Assembly: GCF_900102465.1 (NCBI RefSeq)
Contig: NZ_FNBW01000014.1
Coordinates: 62,001 to 126,000, forward strand
Source of the DNA: Thalassobaculum litoreum DSM 18839
GTDB taxonomy: Bacteria > Pseudomonadota > Alphaproteobacteria > Thalassobaculales > Thalassobaculaceae
Direction of reading: 5' to 3'
Length of the DNA: 64,000 nt
Shown one piece after another: positions 17,537 to 26,214 of the stretch. A model generated the notes under the pieces. The model was given only the letters and a program-made list of their open reading frames with translations. It was not told the DNA's origin and ran no database searches. Position 1 is the stretch's first letter; every line of letters starts with the position of its first letter. Made by a program: the position numbers and the translations under genes.

Positions 17537-17577
17537 AATTCGTTCTCGGCTAGGGTCTCCGCGACCACCGGAGAGCG

Positions 17578-19251
17578 ATGACGATGACTGCAACCGCCCC
17601 TTCTGATCCCGCCCAGGCCAACCCCGCCCAGGCCAATCCTTACGAGACCGATCTGGACCGGAACGCGGCCAATTTTGTGCCGCTGTCCCCACTCAGCTTC
17701 CTGGCGCGCACCGCCGCGACCTTCCCGGACCGGCTGGCGGTCGCCCATGGCAAGCGCCGCTATACCTGGGCGCAGACGGCCGAGCGTTGCCGCCGGCTGG
17801 CCTCCGCCCTTGCTGCCCGCGGCGTCGGCAGGAACGACACCGTCGCGGCCATGCTGACCAACACACCGGAAGGGGTGGAAGCGGCCCATGGCGTGCCGAT
17901 GGCCGGCGGCGTGCTGAACATGCTGAACACGCGCCTGGATGCGGCCACCATCGCCTTCATCCTCGATCACGGCGAGGCCAAGGTCCTGCTGACCGACACC
18001 GAGTTCGCGCCGGTGATCAGGGAAGCGCTGACCCTGACCGACCGCGAGCTGCTTGTGGTCGATGTCGACGACAGCGAGGGGCCGGGCGGCGAGAAGCTCG
18101 GCGAGACGGATTACGAATCGTTCCTGACGACCGGCGACCCGGCGTTCGAGGGCCTGCGGCCGAGCGACGAGTGGGACGCCATCGCTCTGAACTACACCTC
18201 GGGCACGACCGGCGACCCCAAGGGCGTGGTCTACCACCACCGGGGCGCCTATCTGAACGCGCTGGGCAACATCATGGTCTGGGGCATGAAGATGCATCCA
18301 GTCTATCTGTGGACCCTGCCGATGTTCCACTGCAACGGCTGGTGCTTCCCCTGGACCATCACCGTGCAGGCCGGCACCCATGTCTGCCTGCGCAAGGTCG
18401 AGGCCGCGGCGATCTACAAGGCCGTCGCCGAGGAGGGAGTGACCCATCTCTGCGGCGCGCCGATCGTCATGTCGATGCTGCTGAACGCCGATGAGCAGAC
18501 CAAGCAGTCGTTTCCGCAATCGGTGCAGATGATGACCGCCGCGTCGCCGCCGCCGGCTCCGGTCCTGGCGGGGATGCAGAACCTGGGCATCGATGTCACC
18601 CATGTCTACGGCCTGACCGAGGTCTACGGCCCGGCGGTGGTCTGCGCCTGGCATGACGAGTGGTCGATCAAGCCGGTCGACGAGCAGGCGGCGCTGAAGT
18701 CGCGCCAGGGCGTGCGCTATCCCTCGCTGGAAGGCCTGTACATCGCCGATGCCGAGACCCTGGACCCCGTCCCCGCCGATGGCGAGACCATGGGCGAGGT
18801 CATGATGCGCGGCAACGTGGTGATGAAGGGCTACCTGAAGAACCCGTCGGCCACTGACAAGGCGTTCCAGGGTGGCTGGTTCCGCACCGGCGACCTCGGC
18901 GTGATGCACGAGGACGGCTATATCGAGCTCAAGGACCGCTCCAAGGACGTCATCATCTCCGGCGGCGAGAACATCTCGACCATCGAGGTGGAGGGCGTGC
19001 TGTACAGGCACCCGGCGGTGATGGACGTGGCGGTGGTCGCCCGTCCCGACGAGAAATGGGGCGAGACGCCCTGCGCCTTCGTCACCCTGCGCCCCGGTAA
19101 GGAGGCGACGGAGGCCCAACTGATCGCCTTCGCCCGCGAGAACATGGCGCATTTCAAGGCGCCGAAGACGGTGGTGTTCGGCGAACTGCCGAAGACCTCC
19201 ACCGGCAAGGTGCAGAAATTCGTCCTGCGGGAGCGGGCGCGGAACCTTTAG
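17578..19251 (+). CDS. Acyl-CoA synthetase (AMP-binding), AlkK/DmdB-like
   Basis: A 557-residue class I adenylate-forming acyl-CoA ligase. It shows the P-loop NYTSGTTGDPKGV near residue 205, the YGLTE motif near 345, WFRTGDLG near 435 and the catalytic lysine region KTSTGKVQKF at the C-terminus. The family (medium-chain AlkK and methylmercaptopropionate DmdB types) activates short- to medium-chain acids. A low-complexity N-terminus repeats the residues AQANP twice. The start ATG at 17578 has a second ATG two codons later. No operon partner is adjacent. The exact acid is unknown. Confidence 0.88.
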   Translation: MTMTATAPSDPAQANPAQANPYETDLDRNAANFVPLSPLSFLARTAATFPDRLAVAHGKRRYTWAQTAERCRRLASALAARGVGRNDTVAAMLTNTPEGVEAAHGVPMAGGVLNMLNTRLDAATIAFILDHGEAKVLLTDTEFAPVIREALTLTDRELLVVDVDDSEGPGGEKLGETDYESFLTTGDPAFEGLRPSDEWDAIALNYTSGTTGDPKGVVYHHRGAYLNALGNIMVWGMKMHPVYLWTLPMFHCNGWCFPWTITVQAGTHVCLRKVEAAAIYKAVAEEGVTHLCGAPIVMSMLLNADEQTKQSFPQSVQMMTAASPPPAPVLAGMQNLGIDVTHVYGLTEVYGPAVVCAWHDEWSIKPVDEQAALKSRQGVRYPSLEGLYIADAETLDPVPADGETMGEVMMRGNVVMKGYLKNPSATDKAFQGGWFRTGDLGVMHEDGYIELKDRSKDVIISGGENISTIEVEGVLYRHPAVMDVAVVARPDEKWGETPCAFVTLRPGKEATEAQLIAFARENMAHFKAPKTVVFGELPKTSTGKVQKFVLRERARNL

Positions 19252-19301
19252 GCGCCTTTCTTCTCCATCCCCTCATCGTCATCCCGAGGATCCGGGCCCC
19301 G

Positions 19302-19949
19302 CTATCCCTTCATCACCTCGGCGGCCAGCGCCTTTATCTCGGCCGCCGCGGTGCCGCGCTTCTGGTACTCGGTCACCCCCTTGCCCTCCAGCAGGGACGC
19401 CGCCAGGGCCACCCGGTTGCCGATCTGCGCCTTCGCTACCTTGGCGCCCATCTCGCCGATCTTCACGGTCATCGCCTCGGTCAGCGAGGCGCGGGGCGGC
19501 ACCCGGTTCAGCACCAGCAGGGCGTCGGTCTTCTCCGCCTTCGCCAGGTCCAGGGTCGCCTGGGTCGCCCAGAAATCCATCGGGCTCGGTTGCAGCGGCA
19601 CCAGCACCAGATCCGCCACCCGCACGGCGATCTTGGCCTCGGTCTCGGCATGCGGCGGGCTGTCGACCACCACCACGTCGTGGTCGCGGGCCAGCTTCTC
19701 GACCTCGTTGGCGGTGCGCCAGCCGGTGATCCGGTGCACCGACAGGCCGCCCTTGCCCCTGCCGTTGGACGGGGCGGGCAGGCCCAGCTCGGCGCGCATC
19801 TCCCACCAGGAGGAGAGCGATGCCTGCGGATCGATATCGACGACGGCGACGGTCTTGCCGGTCTCGGCGATCGCCACGGCGAGATGCGCGGCCAGGGTGG
19901 TCTTGCCGGCGCCGCCCTTCTGCTGGGCGACGGTGAGGATGCGTGCCAT
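19302..19949 (-). CDS. ParA family ATPase (orphan)
   Basis: A 215-residue ParA/MinD-type ATPase with the deviant Walker A QKGGAGKTT (signature K11, catalytic K16), Walker A' region VVDIDPQAS and switch motif VVVDSPPH. Such proteins segregate DNA or position large complexes through nucleoid-bound gradients. No parB or parS-like partner lies nearby, so it is more likely a cargo-positioning ParA than the chromosome partition protein. It is divergent from the Sua5 gene, with 117 bases between starts. Cargo is not visible from context. Confidence 0.87.
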   Translation of the reverse strand: MARILTVAQQKGGAGKTTLAAHLAVAIAETGKTVAVVDIDPQASLSSWWEMRAELGLPAPSNGRGKGGLSVHRITGWRTANEVEKLARDHDVVVVDSPPHAETEAKIAVRVADLVLVPLQPSPMDFWATQATLDLAKAEKTDALLVLNRVPPRASLTEAMTVKIGEMGAKVAKAQIGNRVALAASLLEGKGVTEYQKRGTAAAEIKALAAEVMKG

Positions 19950-20066
19950 TCAGGCCCTCCCTCCTCTAAAGATTGTCGGACCAGTGTAGCGGTTCGACGG
20001 TTATGCTGCACCGCAAAACGGTACCGCGACTTGACGTTACCGCCATCCTGGGGCACCAGCGCCGCC

Positions 20067-21014
20067 ATGTCCGTTCCGATCCGCCCGATCGCCGACCCCT
20101 CCGCCCGCGCCGATGCGGCAAAGATCCTGCGCGCCGGCGGCCTCGTCGCCTTCGCCACCGAGACGGTCTACGGCCTCGGCGCCGACGCGACCGACGAGAC
20201 GGCGGTGGCCCGGATCTTCGCCGCCAAGGGCCGGCCGCGCTTCAATCCGCTGATCAGCCATGTGCCGGATGTGGAGACCGCCTTCGCGCTGGGTCAGGCG
20301 ACGGCGGCGGCCCGCACGGTGGCCGAGGCGTTCTGGCCCGGCCCGCTGACCCTGGTGCTGCGCCGGACCGAGGACTGCCCGATCGCCTGGCTGACCTCCG
20401 CCGGGCTGGACACGGTGGCGATCCGGGTGCCCGGCAGCGCCGATGCCCGCGCCCTGCTGGCCGAGGCCGGCCGTCCGGTCGCCGCCCCCAGCGCCAACCG
20501 CTCGGGCCGGGTCAGCCCGACCATCGCGGCCCATGTGGCGGCGGAAGGCTTCGAGGGCCTGGACCTTATCCTGGACGGCGGCGCCTGCGCGGTCGGACTG
20601 GAGAGCACGGTGCTGGACGTGAGCGGCGACCGGCCGCGACTGCTGCGCCCCGGGTCGGTGACCCGCGAACAGATCGAGGCGCTGGTCGGTTCGATCGAGC
20701 TGGCCGGCCATGGCGACGCGATCACCGCGCCCGGCATGCTGGCCAGCCACTACGCTCCGGCCGCCCCGGTGCGGCTGAATGCCACTACCCTGCGGGACGG
20801 GGAGGTCGGGCTGGATTTCGCCGGGCAACTGGGGGCGGCGACGGATCTCAGCGCCTCCGGCGATCCGGTGGAGGCGGCGGCCAACCTGTTCGCGCTGCTG
20901 CGGGCGCTGGACCGGCCGGGGATAGCGGCCATCGCGGTCGCGCCGGTGCCGGAAGCAGGGCTCGGGGCCGCGATCAACGACCGCCTGAGGCGCGCCGCCG
21001 CCCCGCGCGGTTGA
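20067..21014 (+). CDS. tsaC: L-threonylcarbamoyladenylate synthase (Sua5/YrdC type)
   Basis: A 315-residue two-domain Sua5-type enzyme that makes threonylcarbamoyl-AMP for the t6A modification of ANN-decoding tRNAs. The YrdC domain carries ATETVYGLGADA, KGRPRFNPL and APSANRSGRVSPT. The C-terminal Sua5 domain begins near residue 215 after GMLASHYAP. The ATG at 20067 starts directly before the conserved helix; the frame is open upstream without conserved sequence. It stands alone between the divergent parA and a repeat-rich gap. Confidence 0.93.
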   Translation: MSVPIRPIADPSARADAAKILRAGGLVAFATETVYGLGADATDETAVARIFAAKGRPRFNPLISHVPDVETAFALGQATAAARTVAEAFWPGPLTLVLRRTEDCPIAWLTSAGLDTVAIRVPGSADARALLAEAGRPVAAPSANRSGRVSPTIAAHVAAEGFEGLDLILDGGACAVGLESTVLDVSGDRPRLLRPGSVTREQIEALVGSIELAGHGDAITAPGMLASHYAPAAPVRLNATTLRDGEVGLDFAGQLGAATDLSASGDPVEAAANLFALLRALDRPGIAAIAVAPVPEAGLGAAINDRLRRAAAPRG

Positions 21015-21063
21015 TACCGCTCGGCAGTCAAAGATTTCGCGGCCTCCGCTCGTGTGGAGGATG

Positions 21064-21140
21064 TGTGGGCCTCGGAATAAATCCGGGGGTGTGGATGAGC
21101 GCCCGCTGATCCTGACATCCGTCAGGATGACGGGGAAAGC
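21064..21140. repeat. Dispersed palindromes in gap 21015-21317
   Basis: The 303-base gap between the Sua5 gene and the next oxidoreductase holds no gene. It contains a one-mismatch copy of the CCCCGGAATAAATCCGGGG palindrome (21070-21088) and TCCTGAC-ATCC-GTCAGGA (21110-21127). Both are members of the window's two intergenic repeat families. Nothing else is recognisable in the remainder. Confidence 0.7.
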
Positions 21141-21317
21141 GGCGGCCGTGCGGTCACCCTGCGTGTCTTCCACGAGCCCCCGCCGCAGACCCGCCGCCTG
21201 AGGCCAAATTTCCGCCCCTATGAATGGACCAATCGCGGACGCATCTTGTCGTGCGCGGATGGAGCCGTATGATCGGGTTATCCACACGCCATTTCCCTCA
21301 CGTTGAGGAGACTGCCC

Positions 21318-22760
21318 ATGGCCGCGCCCGCCGCCGCCACACGTAACGACGTCACCGAAGCCCTGGAGCGCATCAAGACCATCGTCGGGCCGAAAGGCTG
21401 GACCGACGATGCCGACGCCATGGCGCCGCATCTGGCCGACTGGCGCGGGCTGTACGGCGGCTCGGCGCGGATGGTGGTGAAGCCGGCGACGACCGAGGAG
21501 GTGGCCGGCGTGGTTGCGGTCTGCGCCGAGGCCGGCATTCCCATCGTGCCCCAGGGCGGCAACACGTCCCTGTGCGGCGGCTCGACTCCGGACGAGGGCG
21601 GCGAGGAGATCATCCTGTCGCTGGCGCGCATGAACAAGGTGCGGGCGGTCGATCCGGACAACTACACCATGACCGTGGAGGCCGGCTGTATTCTGGAGAG
21701 CCTGCAGCAGACCGCCTCCGACGCCGACCGCTACTTCCCGCTGTCGCTGGCGGCCGAGGGCAGCGCGATGATCGGCGGCAATCTCTCGACCAATGCCGGC
21801 GGCACCAACGTGCTGAAATACGGCAACGCCCGCGAGCTGGTGCTGGGCCTCGAGGTGGTGCTGCCGGACGGGCGGATCTGGAACGGGTTGCGGGGCCTGC
21901 GCAAGGACAATACCGGCTACGACCTGAAGCAGCTCTTCCTCGGCGCGGAGGGCACGCTCGGCATCATCACCGCCGCCGTGCTGAAGATCTTCCCCAAGCC
22001 GACCGATATCCGCAGCGCCTTCTGCGCGGTGCCGGACGTGGCCGCCGCAGTCACCCTGCTCGGCCGGGCGCGGGCCGAGAGCGGCGACGCCGTGGAGACC
22101 TTCGAGCTGATGCCGCGGCTGGTGATCGATCTGGTGCTGAAGCACATGCCGGACTGCGAGGACCCGCTGGCCGAGCGCTACGAGTTCTACGTCCTGCTGG
22201 AGCTGGTCTCCACCGCCTCCGGCGAGAGCGGGCTGTCGGAGCGTCTGGAGGCGATCCTGGAGGGCGCGTTCGAGGCCGGGTTGGTGCTCGACGCCGCCAT
22301 CGCCCAGAACGAGGCCCAGCGCCAGGAGTTCTGGAAGCTGCGCGAGAACGCCTCGGAGAGCCAGAAGATCGAGGGCGCGTCGATCAAGCACGACGTCTCC
22401 GTTCCGGTCTCGCGCATCGCCGAGTTCTACGATGCCGCCTGGAAGAAGGTGGCGGAGATCGACCCGACCGTACGCCTGGTCGGCTTCGGCCATGTGGGCG
22501 ACGGCAACCTGCACTACAACCTGCAGGTCCCCGAGGGCGGCGACGGCAAGGCCTTCCTGGCCCGCTGGGACGAGTTCAACCGGGCGGTCCACGACACGGT
22601 GGTGGAGATGGGCGGCTCGATCAGCGCCGAACACGGCATCGGCCGGCTGAAGCGCGGGGAACTCGCCCATTACAAGGACGCCGTCTCCCTGGACCTGATG
22701 CGGTCGATCAAGGCGACCCTGGACCCGGCGGGCATCTTCAACCCGGGCAAGGTGCTCTGA
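21318..22760 (+). CDS. FAD-binding oxidoreductase, D-2-hydroxyglutarate/D-lactate dehydrogenase (GlcD) family
   Basis: A 480-residue FAD-linked 2-hydroxyacid dehydrogenase. The FAD_binding_4 domain includes PQGGNTSLCGG near residue 80 and GGNLSTNAGGTNVLKYG near 155. The C-terminal FAD-oxidase domain has the conserved GFGHVGDGNLHYN and EHGIGRLKR, typical of D-2-hydroxyglutarate and D-lactate dehydrogenases. GAGGAG at 21305-21310 selects the ATG at 21318. Electrons probably pass to an ETF or quinone. The substrate within the family is unresolved. It is followed, 170 bases later, by an acyl-CoA dehydrogenase gene with its own promoter. Confidence 0.88.
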   Translation: MAAPAAATRNDVTEALERIKTIVGPKGWTDDADAMAPHLADWRGLYGGSARMVVKPATTEEVAGVVAVCAEAGIPIVPQGGNTSLCGGSTPDEGGEEIILSLARMNKVRAVDPDNYTMTVEAGCILESLQQTASDADRYFPLSLAAEGSAMIGGNLSTNAGGTNVLKYGNARELVLGLEVVLPDGRIWNGLRGLRKDNTGYDLKQLFLGAEGTLGIITAAVLKIFPKPTDIRSAFCAVPDVAAAVTLLGRARAESGDAVETFELMPRLVIDLVLKHMPDCEDPLAERYEFYVLLELVSTASGESGLSERLEAILEGAFEAGLVLDAAIAQNEAQRQEFWKLRENASESQKIEGASIKHDVSVPVSRIAEFYDAAWKKVAEIDPTVRLVGFGHVGDGNLHYNLQVPEGGDGKAFLARWDEFNRAVHDTVVEMGGSISAEHGIGRLKRGELAHYKDAVSLDLMRSIKATLDPAGIFNPGKVL

Positions 22761-22802
22761 CGCCGGTTTCGGCGGCATTTTTCGGGCACTGATTTGCCGT
22801 AG

Positions 22803-22818
22803 GCGACAGATTTGTCGC
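22803..22818. promoter_or_regulatory. Inverted repeat upstream of the acyl-CoA dehydrogenase promoter
   Basis: GCGACA-GATT-TGTCGC is a perfect 6-bp inverted repeat placed nine bases before the -35 box at 22827. The position suits binding by an activator or repressor of the acyl-CoA dehydrogenase gene. The cognate regulator is unknown. Confidence 0.4.
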
Positions 22819-22826
22819 ACTCGGGT

Positions 22827-22855
22827 TTGGCGCGGGGCGAGACCGCCTATATAAA
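22827..22855 (+). promoter_or_regulatory. Candidate promoter of the acyl-CoA dehydrogenase gene
   Basis: TTGGCG (22827-22832) and TATAAA (22850-22855) with a 17-base spacer form a plausible sigma-70 promoter. The predicted transcript start lies near 22862, leaving a leader of about 70 nt before the ATG at 22931. Confidence 0.5.
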
Positions 22856-22930
22856 GCGCGCGATTTCCCGAGGATCGTGATCGGCGGCAGCAGCCAGGAC
22901 CGCCGGCACGGGAGGAAGAGGACGCACGCC

Positions 22931-24733
22931 ATGAGCCCTTACGCCGCCCCCCTGCGCGACATGCGCTTCGTGCTGAACGACGTGGTCGGTCTCGGCCGCA
23001 TCACGGCCCTGCCCGGGCTCGACGGCACCGACCCCGACCTCGTCTCCCAGATCCTGGAGGAAGGCGGCAAGCTGGCCGGCGACGTCCTCGCCCCGCTGAA
23101 CTCGGTCGGCGACAAGTATCCCCCGACGCTGGAAAACGGCGTGGTGCGCACGCCCAACGGATTCCCGGACGCCTACCGCCAGTTCGCCGAGGGCGGCTGG
23201 AACGGCGCCCCCTTCGAGGAGGAATACGGCGGCATGGGCCTGCCCTGGCTGGTCTCCACCGCCCTGCAGGAGATGTGGCAGGGCGCCAACCTCGCCTTCG
23301 GCCTGTGCCCGCTGCTCACCCAGGCGGCGATCGACGCTCTGCGCGAGGTCGGCTCCGACGAGCAGAAGGCGCTGTATCTGCCCAAGCTGGTGTCCGGCGA
23401 GTGGACCGGCACCATGAACCTGACCGAGCCCCAGGCCGGGACCGATCTGGGCGCCATCCGCACCAAGGCGGAGAAGCAGGACGACGGCAGCTACCGCCTG
23501 CGCGGCCAGAAGATCTACATCACCTGGGGCGATCACGACTGCACCGCCAACATCATCCATCTGGTGCTGGCCCGCTCGCCCGACGGCGTTGCCGGCACCA
23601 AGGGCCTGTCGCTCTATATCGTGCCGAAGTTCATCCCCGACGCCGACGGCAATCCGGGGACGCGCAACGACGTGCGTCCGGTCGGTCTGGAGCACAAGCT
23701 GGGCATCCATGCGAGCCCGACCTGCGTGATGGCGTATGGCGAGGACGAGGGCGCGGTCGGCTGGCTGGTCGGCGAGGAAAACCGCGGCATCGAGTACATG
23801 TTCATCATGATGAACAACGCACGGCTCGCCGTCGGCCTGCAGGGCGTGGCGATCGCCGAGCGGGCCTATCAGCAGGCCGTCGACTATGCCCGCAACCGGG
23901 TGCAGGGTCGGGCGATTTCCGGCTTCAGCGGCGGCGTGACGATCATCAACCACCCGGATGTGCGCCGGATGCTGATGACCATGAAGGCGCAGATCGAGGC
24001 GATGCGCGGGCTGGTCTACGACACGGCCGCCGCCATCGACACCGCCGACCGGCATGGCGACAAGGACATCGCCGCCGCCGCCCAGCGCCGGGTCGACCTG
24101 CTGATCCCGGTGGCCAAGGCCTGGTGCACGGATACCGCGGTGGAGATCTGCTCCACCAACATCCAGGTGCATGGCGGCATGGGCTTCATCGAGGAGACGG
24201 GTGCGGCCCAGCACCACCGCGACGCCCGCATCCTGCCGATCTACGAGGGCGCGAACGGCGTCCAGGCGCTCGATCTGGTCGGCCGCAAGGTCGCCCGCGA
24301 CGGCGGAGCGGCCATGGGCGAACTGCTGGCCGATATCGATATGACCCTGTCCGAACTGTCCGAGCACGCGGCGGGCGACACGACCCTGCACGCCATGCAT
24401 CGCCACCTGTCGACCGGCCGCAAGGCGCTGGCCGAGGCGACCGACTGGGTGGTGGCGACCATGCCGGGCGACCCGGCGGCGGCGGCCTCTCCCTCGGCGG
24501 TGTTCCTGAAGCTGTTCGGCCTGGTGGCCGGCGGCTGGCTGATGGCCCGTTCCGGGCTGGCGGCTCGGCGTCTGCTCTCGGAAGGCGGCGATGTCGACGC
24601 GCGGTATCTGGAGGCGAAGCTGGTCACGGTGCGGCACTACGCCGACCATGTGCTGGCCCAGGCGCCGTCGCTGCTGGACACGATCACCGCCGGCGGCGAG
24701 ACGGTGATGGCCCTGGCGGAAGACCAGTTCTAG
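22931..24733 (+). CDS. Acyl-CoA dehydrogenase, long form with C-terminal extension
   Basis: A 600-residue FAD acyl-CoA dehydrogenase of the long bacterial type, with an N-terminal helical extension and an added C-terminal domain. Visible blocks are TEPQAGTDLGAIRTKA, YITWGDHD, the NNARLAVGLQG helix, the Q-V-HGGMGFIEETG motif and the catalytic-base region ARILPIYEGANGVQALDLVGRK. It would desaturate an acyl-CoA thioester and pass electrons to ETF. GGAGGAAGAGG lies before the ATG at 22931. DmdC belongs to the same long-form group, but the substrate cannot be assigned. The gene has its own promoter and is convergent with the lipoprotein gene. Confidence 0.9.
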   Translation: MSPYAAPLRDMRFVLNDVVGLGRITALPGLDGTDPDLVSQILEEGGKLAGDVLAPLNSVGDKYPPTLENGVVRTPNGFPDAYRQFAEGGWNGAPFEEEYGGMGLPWLVSTALQEMWQGANLAFGLCPLLTQAAIDALREVGSDEQKALYLPKLVSGEWTGTMNLTEPQAGTDLGAIRTKAEKQDDGSYRLRGQKIYITWGDHDCTANIIHLVLARSPDGVAGTKGLSLYIVPKFIPDADGNPGTRNDVRPVGLEHKLGIHASPTCVMAYGEDEGAVGWLVGEENRGIEYMFIMMNNARLAVGLQGVAIAERAYQQAVDYARNRVQGRAISGFSGGVTIINHPDVRRMLMTMKAQIEAMRGLVYDTAAAIDTADRHGDKDIAAAAQRRVDLLIPVAKAWCTDTAVEICSTNIQVHGGMGFIEETGAAQHHRDARILPIYEGANGVQALDLVGRKVARDGGAAMGELLADIDMTLSELSEHAAGDTTLHAMHRHLSTGRKALAEATDWVVATMPGDPAAAASPSAVFLKLFGLVAGGWLMARSGLAARRLLSEGGDVDARYLEAKLVTVRHYADHVLAQAPSLLDTITAGGETVMALAEDQF

Positions 24734-24773
24734 GCGGGAGCGGGTTTCCCTGGGCTCCCCTTACTTCCCAAAT

Positions 24774-24802
24774 GCACTCCCCGGACTGAATCCGGGGAGT
24801 GC
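24774..24802. repeat. Perfect hairpin repeat between convergent genes
   Basis: The arms GCACTCCCCGGA and TCCGGGGAGTGC are perfect complements around a 5-base loop, placed between the convergent acyl-CoA dehydrogenase and lipoprotein genes. It is another copy of the CCCCGGA-N-TCCGGGG family and extends the same way as the arms at 3054-3164. It may terminate both transcripts, although no T-run is present. Confidence 0.75.
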
Positions 24803-24824
24803 GATGAGATAGAAGGGGCCGCTC

Positions 24825-25466
24825 CTACTTCACCACCCCTTCCAGCGGGTTCAGGCGGAAGCCGAAATCGTTCGGGTTGCCCGAGAACGACCCCAGGATC
24901 GGCGGGTCGCCGCGGCCGCGGTTGCGGTCGTCGATGGCGAACATCTCGCGGATGCCGCTGCGCGTCATGTCGCGCAGGGTCGGGTCGTCGAGCGACTCGA
25001 TTTTCGGGCCGCTCACCTTGGTGCCGCCGATCGCCTCGCCGCGGGTGCAGAAGGCGAGGAACAGGTTGGTGCGGTCGGTATAGCGGGCGGCGGGCACGTC
25101 CGACGACCGGGCCTCGGACTCGCACACCTCCGCCGTCGACAGGGATTCCACCGGATCGAACAGGGCGATGATGCGGAAGTTCGGGTGGGTCGCCGCCCCC
25201 ACATCCGACGTGAAGGTCGTCGGCATGCCGAAGACGGCGCCGCTCGCCGCCTCGGCCATGACCGAGGCCACGGCGTCATGGTTTCCGAGCGCGCCCGGCG
25301 GGTTGGCGGCGCGCAGATAGACCGGGCTCTCGCCGCCGGCATAGCGCAGGAACGCCCGGCGCCCCTCGGAATCCGTCGGCTGGATGGTGTTCTGCGCCGT
25401 TATGCAGCCGGCGAGCGCCAGGGCCGCTATTCCCAACAGACCGACCCGTCGACCGATTTTCCGCAT
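24825..25466 (-). CDS. Hypothetical lipoprotein
   Basis: A 213-residue protein I do not recognise. It begins with a lipoprotein signal peptide whose lipobox is LALAGC (Cys near residue 20), so it is probably anchored to a membrane facing the periplasm. After the signal come RAFLRYAGGESPVYLRAANPPG and several short polar blocks, with two further cysteines (VCESEA and AFCTRGE) that could form a disulfide. GAGGAGGAAC precedes the ATG at 25466. It is divergent from the DUF924 gene with 140 bases between starts, where no clear regulatory site is seen. Confidence 0.75.
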   Translation of the reverse strand: MRKIGRRVGLLGIAALALAGCITAQNTIQPTDSEGRRAFLRYAGGESPVYLRAANPPGALGNHDAVASVMAEAASGAVFGMPTTFTSDVGAATHPNFRIIALFDPVESLSTAEVCESEARSSDVPAARYTDRTNLFLAFCTRGEAIGGTKVSGPKIESLDDPTLRDMTRSGIREMFAIDDRNRGRGDPPILGSFSGNPNDFGFRLNPLEGVVK

Positions 25467-25606
25467 GTTCCTGTTCCTCCTCGTCAGACCTTCTATGTGC
25501 GTATCCGATCCAACGACGGCAAGGCTACGTCCCGTCGGCCGGTCCGGCCATCCGCATGCTTCAACCTTTGCGATGGCTCGGTTAAGGTCGCGCCGGGAGG
25601 AACCCG

Positions 25607-26167
25607 ATGAGCAGTGCAATGCCGACAATCTCCGCCGCCGACATCCTGGACTTCTGGTTCACCGAGTGTTCCGAGGAGGACTGGTTCAAGAAGAGCGACG
25701 CCTTCGATGCCACCCTGCGCGACCGATTCGGGACCGCCCATGAAGCGGCCGCCCAGGGGCAGCTTGACGGCTGGGCCGAGACGGCGGACGGCCGGCTCGC
25801 CCTGATCCTTCTGCTCGACCAGATGTCGCGCAACCTGTTCCGCGGCTCGGCCCGCGCCTTCGCCCAGGATCCCGCCGCCCTCGCACTGGCCCGCCGCGCC
25901 ATCGCCGAGGGCGATCACGTGGGGACGACGCGCGAGCGGCGCCTGTTCCTCTATCTGCCCTTCGAGCATAGCGAGAACCCGGCGGATCAGGCCCTGTGCC
26001 TGGCGCTGTTCGTCGCCCTGGGGGACGATGGCCTGACCGACTATGCCGACCGCCACAAGGTGATCGTCGACCGGTTCGGCCGCTTTCCCCATCGCAACGA
26101 GGTGCTGGGCCGCGAGAGCACGCTCGCGGAACGCGCCTTCCTGCAGGAACCCAATTCATCGTTCTGA
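25607..26167 (+). CDS. DUF924 family protein
   Basis: A 186-residue protein of the DUF924 family, an all-helical TPR-like fold with no assigned enzyme role. The family motifs are clear: ILDFWF near the N-terminus, W-F-K-SDAFD, LILLLDQMSRNLFRGSARAFAQD in the middle, FLYLPFEHSE and RFGRFPHRNEVLGR towards the end. GGGAGG at 25595-25600 supports the start. It lies 47 bases before the 2-hydroxyacid dehydrogenase gene on the same strand and may share a transcript with it. Confidence 0.9.
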   Translation: MSSAMPTISAADILDFWFTECSEEDWFKKSDAFDATLRDRFGTAHEAAAQGQLDGWAETADGRLALILLLDQMSRNLFRGSARAFAQDPAALALARRAIAEGDHVGTTRERRLFLYLPFEHSENPADQALCLALFVALGDDGLTDYADRHKVIVDRFGRFPHRNEVLGRESTLAERAFLQEPNSSF

Positions 26168-26214
26168 CCCGATACGCGCTGAAAGATCACGCCCCGACAG
26201 AAGGACGCCAACCC

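Noticed and set aside
19302-21014. A parAB partition locus with origin
   Set aside because: No parB and no parS-like repeats are seen; the neighbour is a tRNA-modification gene.
17578-24733. DMSP demethylation pathway from the DmdB-like and DmdC-like enzymes
   Set aside because: The two genes are 4 kb apart with unrelated genes between, and no dmdA or dmdD is present. Family resemblance alone does not support it.
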